DNA of 64,000 nt, from contig NZ_CP118168.1 in the NCBI RefSeq assembly GCF_028748105.1, positions 248,001-312,000 on the forward strand, in the 5' to 3' direction. The position numbers were made by a program, and so were the translations under genes. The DNA is from Entomospira nematocerorum (GTDB taxonomy: Bacteria > Spirochaetota > Spirochaetia > WRBN01). The notes beneath the pieces are model-generated. The model saw only the letters and a program-made list of their open reading frames with translations. It did no database searches and had not been told where the DNA came from. This document shows, one piece after another, positions 26,342-36,158 of the stretch; position 1 is the first letter of the stretch; the number at the start of each line of letters is the position of its first letter.

Positions 26342-27213
26342 TGATTCTACCTATCTATAAAAAAGAGCTTATCACTTACTTTAAAACGCCCCTTGCTTAT
26401 GTTTTTTTAGCACTAATTCTCTTTTTTACCGGAGTAATCTTCACTACTGGATTTCTGTTTCGTGCAAATCAAAATTTTCCTCTTTATCTTCGAATATTAA
26501 CAACGCTATTTGTTGTTATTATTCCATTATTAACCATGAGATCATACAGCGAAGAATTCAAAAATAGAACCGATCAACTATTATTCACCTTGCCAGTTCC
26601 ATTACTAAGTATTCTTATTGCCAAGTTTCTTGCTAGCTTAACGGTTTTTTCTGTTATTATCATCAATTTATTCCTCTACCTCCTAGTATTACAGCGCTTT
26701 GGAACACCAGATTGGCCACATATCACTATCGCTATGACTGGCTTTATACTTCTTGGAACATCTCTTATTAGTTTAGGAATAATGATTTCTAGTTATACAC
26801 AGCACCAACTTCTTGCAGCGCTTATGAGCTTTATTACCATATTAACACTGGTTATTCTTACATCGCTAACACCAATTATTCCCCACTCCTGGAGCGCAAC
26901 CTTTCTTACTTTTAGTATTATCATTATAATGCAAACACAGCGTCTCTATAGTAAAACACGAAAAAAAGTATTATCTTTCTTCCTCTTTTTGTCACTTATG
27001 ATATCCCTCCTCATCTGGCAGCAACTCCGAAGTGATAGCTTTACTAATTTTATTCCTATGTTTTTACAAAATTACTCGCCCCTCATACGTTATCAAAGCT
27101 TTAACCAAGGAATCTTACGACTTAATGATTTAATATATTTTTTGGTATTTATAGCTATTTTACAATATATCACGTATCTCAATTTAGAAAAGCACTATTA
27201 TAAGGAGCGATAA
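26341..27213 (+). CDS. ABC-2 type permease (GldF-like)
   Basis: 290 residues with about six membrane segments. It opens IYKKELITYFKTPLAYVFLA and contains MRSYSEEFKNRTDQLLFTLP, both characteristic of the NosY/GldF permease group. AAGGAGG precedes the ATG at the end of the ATPase gene. Forms the membrane channel with the ATPase; the substrate is unknown. Confidence 0.85.
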   Translation: MILPIYKKELITYFKTPLAYVFLALILFFTGVIFTTGFLFRANQNFPLYLRILTTLFVVIIPLLTMRSYSEEFKNRTDQLLFTLPVPLLSILIAKFLASLTVFSVIIINLFLYLLVLQRFGTPDWPHITIAMTGFILLGTSLISLGIMISSYTQHQLLAALMSFITILTLVILTSLTPIIPHSWSATFLTFSIIIIMQTQRLYSKTRKKVLSFFLFLSLMISLLIWQQLRSDSFTNFIPMFLQNYSPLIRYQSFNQGILRLNDLIYFLVFIAILQYITYLNLEKHYYKER

Positions 27214-27214
27214 C

Positions 27215-28648
27215 TTGCAGTCACACTCCTATGCTCGAAAATATGCCCAATACTCTTTTTTTCGCTCGATTGTATTTACTATCGGTATCATTACTGTATA
27301 TTGGTTTATTTCGCTATGGAATATCCAAATTGATCTTACAAAAGATCAACGTTATACTATCTCCCCCGAGTTAAATAACCTCCTGCAACAACTTGATACA
27401 ACCCTCCAAATTTATTATCTAGTCCCAGATAATTTACTACCCCAAGATGGTATCGCACAAGTACATCATCTACTTAAGCAACTATCAGATCAACATCCTC
27501 TTATTGTTTACAGCAATTTCTCTCCAGAGGAGAGGACTCTCTTCCTCTCAGAATTTATCAATGGAGAGCAACGCATTGAAACAGGTTCTTTAATTCTACG
27601 AACAGAAAGTCAATATCACATGATAGATCCCTTTCAATTATTGAACTATCAAGATTTTCGCGCTGGAGCCCTCGTTCTTACTGCAAACAATACAGAACAA
27701 TTCATTGCTAATACCGTTGCTCAATTTTTAGATAACCGTAACATACGCATCTTTCTTCCCATTAATCATGGGGAACTTACAATGAGCAATATTATGACAA
27801 GCCAAAATGTTCCGCTGGATCAATTACTATCTCAGCAGGGTTACAGCATCAGTAGCGGCCACATGGAAACAACACCTCTAGATGACTTTGATACGATTCT
27901 TTTTTTAGCTCCAACCAGCGATATTTCTGCAGTAGAGTACGCCTTTCTCCAATCATGGCTTAAGCAAGATAAAAATATATATATTTCTCTTCCATTCCAA
28001 CGAACGCTTCCCTTTCATTTCCAAAAACTCCTAGAGAATATGGGTATTATTGCCGAGAATGCTACTATCATTGAACTTAATGAAAATAGGAGAATTGCCT
28101 CGGATAGTGATCAATTAGCATTTTTGAGTACCATTCAGCCACATACAATAACAGATCCTCTTTCAAAACAGAATCTTCAGCCCATTATTCGTATGCCTTT
28201 AAAACTAACTCTCACATCCTTATACTCTCAACGGGTAAAACATGAGCCAATTCTCCTGTCATCGTCAAGTATAGAATTTCTACGTATCAATGAGAAGACA
28301 AAGGCTATTGAGACTCTCTCCAATCCACGACAAGAAACTAACCCTATCGCTATAGCTGTTACACAGCAAAATAGTGAAACATCCGCAGCACGTTTCTACT
28401 TTATCTCAGGTGATTCAGCATATCTCAGTCATAACTACTCAAACGAGCTGCTAATGCAGCAAGCTCTTATTTGGCTCCATCAACAGAGTTATAATATAAC
28501 AATCCCTCCAAAAAATCTTTATACAGCACCCATGAGAAATATCACTCAGATTCAAGCTATTGCACTCGGTCTTCTTTTTAGTATCTTTATACCACTTTTA
28601 CTGCTCATTTCTGCTCTACTAGTCTATATCACAAGGAGAAAAAACTAG
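27215..28648 (+). CDS. GldG-like ABC system auxiliary protein
   Basis: 477 residues: N-terminal membrane segment (about 16-33), a large extracytoplasmic region containing LTKDQRYTISPELNNLL and the ILFLAPTSDISAVEYAFLQ strand-helix region, and a C-terminal membrane segment (about 450-472). This is the GldG/ABC-type auxiliary layout. Start is a TTG with AAGGAGCG just upstream. The stop overlaps the next start by 3 nt. Confidence 0.8.
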   Translation: MQSHSYARKYAQYSFFRSIVFTIGIITVYWFISLWNIQIDLTKDQRYTISPELNNLLQQLDTTLQIYYLVPDNLLPQDGIAQVHHLLKQLSDQHPLIVYSNFSPEERTLFLSEFINGEQRIETGSLILRTESQYHMIDPFQLLNYQDFRAGALVLTANNTEQFIANTVAQFLDNRNIRIFLPINHGELTMSNIMTSQNVPLDQLLSQQGYSISSGHMETTPLDDFDTILFLAPTSDISAVEYAFLQSWLKQDKNIYISLPFQRTLPFHFQKLLENMGIIAENATIIELNENRRIASDSDQLAFLSTIQPHTITDPLSKQNLQPIIRMPLKLTLTSLYSQRVKHEPILLSSSSIEFLRINEKTKAIETLSNPRQETNPIAIAVTQQNSETSAARFYFISGDSAYLSHNYSNELLMQQALIWLHQQSYNITIPPKNLYTAPMRNITQIQAIALGLLFSIFIPLLLLISALLVYITRRKN

Positions 28649-30006
28649 TGTACTCCCCCTACAAAAGACTCACCATTATTATTGTCATCAGCATTATGCT
28701 TATTATCACTGGACAAATCGTATATTATAATCATCATAAGCTAGAAGATAGCAATGCCATATGGAGCCTCTACTCGAAGGGAAGTACCATGGAGCTAATA
28801 CCTGACGCAAAATATATATCGAGTATTGAAATACAAAACTATACTGATAAACAATTCTTCACATTCAAGTATCAGGACTATCGCTGGAAAGTAGATAGCC
28901 ATACTGATACTCCCATCCAGCAACCAAAAATAGAAAAACTCATAAACATTTTACAAACAGCGTCCATCACCTATCTATCTCAAACAGAGATACCAGATTC
29001 CCTTAAGCTACCCCCAATCTTATCTATCACACCCCTAGGTTCTAAAGCATTAGAGAATTCTACTCTTGTTATTTCTAACATGAATCCAACACGTACAGCT
29101 CACTATGCCTATCTGAGTGATGAACCGAAAAAGATCTTCTTAATTGATGCTGTTAGTGTGGAAATTCTCACACAGCCACTCAGTCAATACTATGATATCA
29201 TTCTCCCTGAGCTCAATACTAATGCTATCATGCATCTTCAAATTGTGAACACTCATGGTGATATAAAAATATCTAAAAAAATTAATAATGAATTTTTTAG
29301 TAACTATGAATTTGCTCACCCATTTAGTGGATACGCTGTGAGTGAGCAAACATTCTTTTCCCAATTTCTAAATCTTTGGATGGGACGAACTCCCATTAGT
29401 ATAGTTAACTACTATGAACCATCAGTCTCTCAGGAAAGAATGGAGGAAACAGGGCTGGATATACCCCAAGCAACTCTATCTATTCAACATATTGATGGCA
29501 GCTCTTTTAATCTAGCTATTGGACTCAAAGCGGATGATTTTCACTTCTATGCAAAAGAGCCGTATAGTGATGATATTTGGCTCATTCCTAGCGATTTAGC
29601 CAATAGTATTCTCTATCTACACCCATTTGACTGGGTCATGAAAGCATTAATGCTACCGAACATCAGTCACACTGCATCTATAGAACTACATAATTATTCC
29701 TCAGAACGTGTATTAGATTGGTCCTCTAGCAGAGCTACCGAGCAGGAAAGTCGCAATCTATATGAATCTATTATTTCCTTGCAATACAATCAATCTCATA
29801 CAAACTCTAGTATACTAATAGAAGATCTTCATCCTGCATATAAATTGCGTTGGAAATTTAAAAATAAAGAAGAAAAATATGTTATTTTTGCTTCCTATGA
29901 TGATAATTACTATTACGTCATTATTGATAGTATTTTGACACCATTTTTAGTTGAACAGTATCAAATTCATCAATTGGAGAAAGCATGGATAGTCTATTCA
30001 CGGTAG
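28648..30006 (+). CDS. DUF4340 domain protein
   Basis: 452 residues with one N-terminal membrane segment (about 7-26) and a large outside domain of repeated beta-rich units, e.g. ISSIEIQNYTDKQFFTFKYQ and YRWKVDSHTDTPIQQPKIEKL. DUF4340 proteins routinely follow GldG-like genes and are presumed to be part of the same envelope complex. The start is GTG with AAGGAG 10 nt upstream. Its 3' end overlaps rnhB by 22 nt. Confidence 0.8.
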   Translation: MYSPYKRLTIIIVISIMLIITGQIVYYNHHKLEDSNAIWSLYSKGSTMELIPDAKYISSIEIQNYTDKQFFTFKYQDYRWKVDSHTDTPIQQPKIEKLINILQTASITYLSQTEIPDSLKLPPILSITPLGSKALENSTLVISNMNPTRTAHYAYLSDEPKKIFLIDAVSVEILTQPLSQYYDIILPELNTNAIMHLQIVNTHGDIKISKKINNEFFSNYEFAHPFSGYAVSEQTFFSQFLNLWMGRTPISIVNYYEPSVSQERMEETGLDIPQATLSIQHIDGSSFNLAIGLKADDFHFYAKEPYSDDIWLIPSDLANSILYLHPFDWVMKALMLPNISHTASIELHNYSSERVLDWSSSRATEQESRNLYESIISLQYNQSHTNSSILIEDLHPAYKLRWKFKNKEEKYVIFASYDDNYYYVIIDSILTPFLVEQYQIHQLEKAWIVYSR

Positions 30007-30569
30007 GTATAGATGAGGTGGGAAGAGGTTCGTTAGCCGGTCCTGTATGTGCTGTTGCTGTTGCCATGAAAAGCAATCATGATATCCTTATACCAGGATT
30101 GAATGATTCAAAAAAGCTATCCTCAAAAAAAAGAACAATCTTAGCCGATATAATCATGAAGAACTTTTACTATGGAGTCGGCTGGATTTCTCCCCAAACT
30201 ATTGACTCTATTAATATCCTTGAAGCAACGCTAAGGGCTATGACTCTAGCTATAAATAGATTACCGCACCATATTACATCACAAATAGAAGAGATTCTGA
30301 TAGATGGAAATCGTAGTCCTAATGTGATATACCCAACAAAAACGATTATAAAAGGTGATCAGGTAGAAGAGAGCATTATGATGGCATCTATTGTTGCTAA
30401 GGTCATTCGGGATAAATACATGCAAAGAATTAGTTTATTTTATCCCGAGTACCATTTTGAAAAACACAGTGGATATCCAACAAGGCTACATCGTGAAAAA
30501 ATCATGCAATATGGCAAAAGTCCAATTCATCGCATATCCTTTTCTAAAGAATTATATCTAAGCGTCTAG
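29985..30569 (+). CDS. rnhB: Ribonuclease HII
   Basis: Removes ribonucleotides from DNA hybrids. 194 residues with catalytic motif GIDEVGRGSLAGP (Asp-Glu), LNDSKKLS, ILIDGN (third acidic residue) and IIKGDQVEESIMMASIVAKV (fourth). GGAGAAAGC precedes the ATG. The start overlaps the DUF4340 gene by 22 nt, so expression of this enzyme depends on the exporter operon. Its end overlaps the convergent FlgG-like gene by 12 nt. Confidence 0.95.
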   Translation: MDSLFTVGIDEVGRGSLAGPVCAVAVAMKSNHDILIPGLNDSKKLSSKKRTILADIIMKNFYYGVGWISPQTIDSINILEATLRAMTLAINRLPHHITSQIEEILIDGNRSPNVIYPTKTIIKGDQVEESIMMASIVAKVIRDKYMQRISLFYPEYHFEKHSGYPTRLHREKIMQYGKSPIHRISFSKELYLSV

Positions 30570-31472
30570 TTTTTCTTCATCAAAAAGAAGTAGTGGTGCA
30601 ACTCCCTTGACTAAATCACTAAATCTTTTAATACTTTGAGCCGTTTGTCCCATTTGTAACTGTGACTTCAACAAATGATCAATCATATAAAATCGGAAAT
30701 CATAATCAATACTAGGATTTTCAGCCCTAATTTTGAATAGTAAATCACTGAGTCTTGCTAAAATCCGCTCAATTTTAACATTACTTAACTCTAGGGCTCG
30801 CTGTTGTATAGAGTAGAAGCCAGTCTCCTCCGTTGCATCAAATAGAAAGAAAACTCCATAACTCTCTATTAGAGATACATCACTATTTATAGATGCATCG
30901 TCAATAGTATCAGCTTGTATTGGTGAAAAGAGAATAAAATCGTAAAGATCTCTTATTTTTCCATCTTTGATAACTTGTAATGTCCGCCCATTAACTTTCA
31001 TTCGCAAATGGTCCACATCCGCTTTATCGATACGTAAATGAGGATACAAACGATATCCCTCTGCGGTAATCACCCATCCGTCACTATCAACTTGAAAATT
31101 CCCATTTCTGGTAAAAGCGTAGTCATCTTCTGCACGCTCGACTCGAAAAAATCCATTTCCACTAATAGCAAAATCTAAGTAACTCGAGGTAGAAATAATT
31201 TCACCCTGCGCCATATAAAGAGGTTTATCTCCAATAGATAGTGTTCCTGTAGCATAATTAATATCTTTTGCCTTAAAGCCAAAATCTGCTGAATAAAAAA
31301 GCTCCACCAATAATAAATCAAAAAGTTCTTCCTTACTCTCAGACTCATCGAAATCCCAAATAGGACGCCATGATAGAGATCCAGTAGCAGCACTTAGGCT
31401 ACCTATACTGGCTATACAATACATCGTTATAGCTAATGTAAATCGTCTATAAAATAGATTATGACTTAGCAC
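30558..31472 (-). CDS. Exported protein with flagellar hook/basal-body (FlgF/FlgG-like) core
   Basis: 304 residues. An N-terminal signal-like region (arginine pair, then hydrophobic stretch ending SIGSLSA) replaces the axial N-terminal helix of rod and hook proteins. The middle matches the FlgE/F/G core: YLDFAISGNGFFRVE, AFTRNGNFQVDSDGWVITAEGY. The C-terminal part retains a FlgG-like LELSNVKIERI. The GTG start at 31472 overlaps the dehydrogenase gene by 14 nt without a Shine-Dalgarno; an ATG at 31424 would lose most of the signal sequence. It may be a periplasmic rod-like protein or a diverged paralogue. Confidence 0.6.
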   Translation of the reverse strand: MLSHNLFYRRFTLAITMYCIASIGSLSAATGSLSWRPIWDFDESESKEELFDLLLVELFYSADFGFKAKDINYATGTLSIGDKPLYMAQGEIISTSSYLDFAISGNGFFRVERAEDDYAFTRNGNFQVDSDGWVITAEGYRLYPHLRIDKADVDHLRMKVNGRTLQVIKDGKIRDLYDFILFSPIQADTIDDASINSDVSLIESYGVFFLFDATEETGFYSIQQRALELSNVKIERILARLSDLLFKIRAENPSIDYDFRFYMIDHLLKSQLQMGQTAQSIKRFSDLVKGVAPLLLFDEEKLDA

Positions 31473-32448
31473 AAGTGTTGTCCACCATGTTTACAGGAGT
31501 ATCAGGACATTGACCTGTTAATACGCGTAAAACATTCTCTGCAACCACTCGCTTCGCCTCGCTCTCAGCATCTACGCTGTAATATGCACAGTGATCAGAA
31601 AGAATCACATTATCCATCTTCAGAAGTGGATTATCTAACTCTATTGGTTCCTTTTCGAAAACATCTAACCCAGCTCCAGCTATTTTTCCTGACTCTAAAG
31701 CAGAAATTAATGCTTTTTCATCAATAAGAGATCCTCGAGAGGTATTAATGAGAATAACCCCATCTTTCATCATACTTATTGTATCATGATTAATAATATA
31801 CTTTGTCTCTTGTGTTGAAGGAACGTGCAAAGAGATATAATCCACGTGAGGAAGAAGATCTACCAGCTGATCCACCTTTTTAACGCCAAAGCGTCTCGCC
31901 AATGCTTGATCAACATAAGGATCATACATAAACATTTCACTAATTCCAAAATTTTGTAGTCGTGCAGCAAGCTGCCTTGCTGTTGCCCCAAATCCCACAA
32001 GACCGACTTTTCTTCCACTAATACGATGTACAGGTCTCTCACCGGCAATGTTCCAGCGTCCAGCTCTTACCTGTTTATCGGTATAAAACAAATGGCGATT
32101 AAGTGAAAGCATCATAGCTAAAGAGTGAATCGCCACTTCCTCAACCGCAGCATTAGGAACCGATGTAACCCAAATTTTCTTTTCTGTGGCTGCATCTATA
32201 TCAATATTATCAGTACCAACGCCATAACGTGCTATAATTTTACACTTAGTCAGCTGCTCAATCGTTGTTCGTGTAATAGGGGTTAAGTTTACTAGTAAAG
32301 CATCCGCATCGCTAATAGATGAAATAAAATCCTCTGACTCTTCGGTTAAGTTAAATACCTGAAAATCGACATCTAACGAAGAAAGAACTCTCTTCTCCTC
32401 TTCATGCCTACGATTGGTACGATCATCCACCACTACAACTTTAAACAT
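31459..32448 (-). CDS. D-2-hydroxyacid dehydrogenase (C-terminal-binding-protein-like)
   Basis: NAD-dependent 2-hydroxyacid dehydrogenase of 329 residues. The catalytic fold has RYGVGTDNIDIDAAT, VPNAAVEEVAIHSLAMML, the nucleotide site VGLVGFGATARQLAARL, ISLHVPSTQET, LINTSRGSLIDEKAL with catalytic Arg/Glu context, DVFEKEPIELDNPLL and the final SDHCAYYSVDAE His. The substrate is unknown. The start is the ATG at 32448, with GGAGGA 4-5 nt upstream; a TTG four codons earlier is unlikely. Confidence 0.85.
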   Translation of the reverse strand: MFKVVVVDDRTNRRHEEEKRVLSSLDVDFQVFNLTEESEDFISSISDADALLVNLTPITRTTIEQLTKCKIIARYGVGTDNIDIDAATEKKIWVTSVPNAAVEEVAIHSLAMMLSLNRHLFYTDKQVRAGRWNIAGERPVHRISGRKVGLVGFGATARQLAARLQNFGISEMFMYDPYVDQALARRFGVKKVDQLVDLLPHVDYISLHVPSTQETKYIINHDTISMMKDGVILINTSRGSLIDEKALISALESGKIAGAGLDVFEKEPIELDNPLLKMDNVILSDHCAYYSVDAESEAKRVVAENVLRVLTGQCPDTPVNMVDNTCAKS

Positions 32449-32486
32449 TACTTCCTCCAATTTATCAGAAAACTTACTGTGACATA

Positions 32487-32515
32487 AGTATAAATTAAAT
32501 TAGGATTTTAGTCAA
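32487..32515 (-). promoter_or_regulatory. Promoter of the dehydrogenase gene
   Basis: Minus-strand TTGACT (32515-32510) and TATACT (32492-32487), 17-nt spacer, about 38 nt before the ATG. Confidence 0.6.
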
Positions 32516-32523
32516 TAAAAGAT

Positions 32524-32549
32524 AAAAAAAGGTAAACCTAAGTTTACCT
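32524..32549 (-). terminator. Rho-independent terminator of the 16S-tRNA-Ile unit
   Basis: On the minus strand GGTAAAC and GTTTACC (32548-32542 and 32537-32531) form a stem with a 4-nt loop, followed by seven T (32530-32524). It is just 4 nt beyond the tRNA-Ile end, so the rRNA transcript stops here. Confidence 0.8.
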
Positions 32550-32552
32550 AAA

Positions 32553-32626
32553 TGGGCTCGACAAGATTTGAACTTGTGACCCCTGCCTTATCAGAGCAGT
32601 GCTCTAACCAACTGAGCTACGAGCCC
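32553..32626 (-). tRNA. tRNA-Ile (GAT)
   Basis: 74-nt cloverleaf: acceptor GGGCTCG/CGAGCCC, D arm GCTC...GAGC, anticodon loop CTGATAA (anticodon GAT) and T loop TTCAAAT. The 3' CCA is not encoded. It lies downstream of 16S, the usual position of tRNA-Ile in an rRNA spacer. Confidence 0.95.
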
Positions 32627-32666
32627 AAAATCCTATTAAATTATTTTCATAATAAAAAAGGAAAAA

Positions 32667-32684
32667 GAGAGAGATACGCTTGGG
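32667..32684 (-). other. 3' arm of the pre-16S processing stem
   Basis: This 18-nt arm is the exact reverse complement of 34361-34378 on the other side of 16S. Together they can form an 18-bp stem that loops out the 16S precursor, the classic RNase III substrate. Confidence 0.75.
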
Positions 32685-32738
32685 TGTGTCATTTCGTTTA
32701 AGATTTGCAGAGTGTACTACTTCTGCTATTACCTTTCT

Positions 32739-34281
<1,543 letters not shown>

Positions 34282-34360
34282 TTATTTACATCAGATTGCT
34301 CTGACGTATTTTTTCATTAATCATTAACAATTTTAATTCTTAAACTCTCTTGACTTCAAA

Positions 34361-34378
34361 CCCAAGCGTATCTCTCTC
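34361..34378 (-). other. 5' arm of the pre-16S processing stem
   Basis: 18 nt, perfectly complementary to 32667-32684. Lies about 80 nt before the mature 16S 5' end. Confidence 0.75.
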
Positions 34379-34491
34379 CCTTCCCTATTCCTCTTTAAAA
34401 GCACTTAAAAACGTTATCTTCCGTTCTTCGCTACTTTAGACTTGCAAACTCAAACTCTTTCAAGCTACTCTTGCTCGCTTCATCCTCCATT

Positions 34492-34520
34492 ACTATAGCT
34501 CATACCCAAACTTTTGTCAA
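34492..34520 (-). promoter_or_regulatory. Promoter of the 16S rRNA unit
   Basis: Minus-strand TTGACA (34520-34515) and TATAGT (34497-34492), 17-nt spacer, about 210 nt before mature 16S. The perfect -35 fits a strong rRNA promoter. Confidence 0.75.
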
Positions 34521-34691
34521 CACCTTTTTATGAAAAATATTTCAAAACCATACAAAAAAACACATAAATCATTACTTTATATTAAATTAAATTTTAAAAA
34601 AATCCTGTAATTATTATCGGATGTCTATTTGAACAACACTATAGTAACAACCTCATGTTCTATAATCCAAAATGAAAACCATATTAATCGT

Positions 34692-34730
34692 AAAAAATCT
34701 AAGCTATCATCATCTAGGTAGCTTAGATTT
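34692..34730 (-). terminator. Rho-independent terminator of the beta-glucoside operon
   Basis: AAATCTAAGCTA (34695-34706) pairs perfectly with TAGCTTAGATTT (34719-34730); read on the minus strand the stem runs into a T-run (34697-34692). It lies 17 nt after the beta-glucosidase stop. Confidence 0.85.
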
Positions 34731-34747
34731 CCAGAAAAGAGCAAAAC

Positions 34748-36157
34748 CTATAAATTCTCACCATTATTCTTGATCACATCTTTAAACCAATTGAAAGAGG
34801 CTTTTCTTTGACGTCTGAGTGTTCCTGCGCCCGAATCATCTTGATCTACATAAATAAATCCGTATCGTTTACGCATTTCTCCAGTAGTTGCACTAATAAC
34901 ATCAATCGGAGCCCATGTCAGATATCCAATACATGTGACGAAATCCTCTACCATAGCTTTCTTAACTTGCTCAATATGCTTTGCTAAATACTCTATCCGA
35001 TAGCCATCATCGATCGTACCCCCCTCTATAACATCATCTAGAGCACCTAAGCCATTTTCTGTGATCATAATAGGAAGTCCGTATCGTCTATGAATATAGT
35101 TCATGGTGTAACGAATTCCTACAGGATCAATCGTCCAGCCCCAGCGACTCTGCTCTATATAGGGGTTTTTAACTCTTTCCTCTTGATCTGCAAACCTTTG
35201 TGGTTGTTGTAGTCGGGAATAATAATAATTCAAGCCAATAAAGTCAAGTTTTCCTCTCCTAAAATCATCTGCATCTTCAGGTTCAATGGGAACATTTATC
35301 CCGTGTGACTGATACTCAGAAAGCTTATATTCTGGAAAACGACCTGTACACATCGCATCGACTTGATAATAATCACGCTCACTCTCTTTAAACGCACACA
35401 TAACATTATCAGGATGACAGTCATACGGATAAACTGGACTCAGTCCAAAAACACAGCCTACCTGATTCTCTTTATTAATTTCTCGTGCAATTTTCGCTAC
35501 CCTCACGCTGGCAAGCGTCATATGATAGCCAATTGTCGCCAAGTCCTGTATAGGATTAGATAACTCGCTATACTTCAGACCTGTAATCATATATGTAAAA
35601 ATATCTGTCTGTGTCGTCATTGGATCAAGATGATTCATCTCATTGAAGGTTATCCAGTAGCGAACTTTATTATTGAACGCACGCATCACTATCTGACAAA
35701 ATCGAACATAGAGATCGACTACTTTTCTATTTAACCACGATCCATAAGAATGCACTAAATTTACCGGTAATTCGAAATGATACAAAGTAATAATTGGCTC
35801 TATATGGTACTCTAATAGTGTATCAATGATAGCATGATAATACTCTAATCCGGGTTGATTAACCACTTCATCATCTCCATGAGGATAAATACGTGACCAA
35901 TCCACAGAAATACGAAGGGCGGTGAACCCCATCTCTGCAAACATTGCAATATCCTCCCGATAGCGATGATAAAAATCAATCCCTTTATGTGAAGGATAGC
36001 GAACATTTGTAACAATCTCTTTATCAATTTGGCGAGGAACATCACGTGTTCCTTGCCGTACATAATCCATAATAGCTGGTCCTTTTCCATCAAGATTCCA
36101 GGCACCTTCCGACTGATGAGCTGCAATGCTGCCACCCCAAAAAAATGGTTGATGCAT
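34748..36157 (-). CDS. bglA: 6-phospho-beta-glucosidase, GH1 family
   Basis: Hydrolyses phosphorylated beta-glucosides delivered by the PTS. 469 residues with the GH1 opening FFWGGSIAAHQSEGAW, acid/base Glu in TFNEMNH, nucleophile Glu in MITENGLGALD, and GWTIDPVGIRY. Preceded by GGGGAGGT and only 1 nt after the PTS gene, hence co-transcribed. Which glucoside is used (cellobiose, arbutin, salicin) cannot be told. Confidence 0.93.
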   Translation of the reverse strand: MHQPFFWGGSIAAHQSEGAWNLDGKGPAIMDYVRQGTRDVPRQIDKEIVTNVRYPSHKGIDFYHRYREDIAMFAEMGFTALRISVDWSRIYPHGDDEVVNQPGLEYYHAIIDTLLEYHIEPIITLYHFELPVNLVHSYGSWLNRKVVDLYVRFCQIVMRAFNNKVRYWITFNEMNHLDPMTTQTDIFTYMITGLKYSELSNPIQDLATIGYHMTLASVRVAKIAREINKENQVGCVFGLSPVYPYDCHPDNVMCAFKESERDYYQVDAMCTGRFPEYKLSEYQSHGINVPIEPEDADDFRRGKLDFIGLNYYYSRLQQPQRFADQEERVKNPYIEQSRWGWTIDPVGIRYTMNYIHRRYGLPIMITENGLGALDDVIEGGTIDDGYRIEYLAKHIEQVKKAMVEDFVTCIGYLTWAPIDVISATTGEMRKRYGFIYVDQDDSGAGTLRRQRKASFNWFKDVIKNNGENL

Positions 36158-36158
36158 T

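Larger units (their letters stand above)
34282..34747 (-). other. rRNA leader and promoter region plus bgl 3' region
   Basis: 466 nt without a protein gene. From the 16S side it holds the transcribed leader with the 5' processing arm (34361-34378), the rRNA promoter (34492-34520), about 150 nt of AT-rich sequence in which no gene is seen, and the terminator of the beta-glucosidase gene (34692-34730). Confidence 0.6.
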
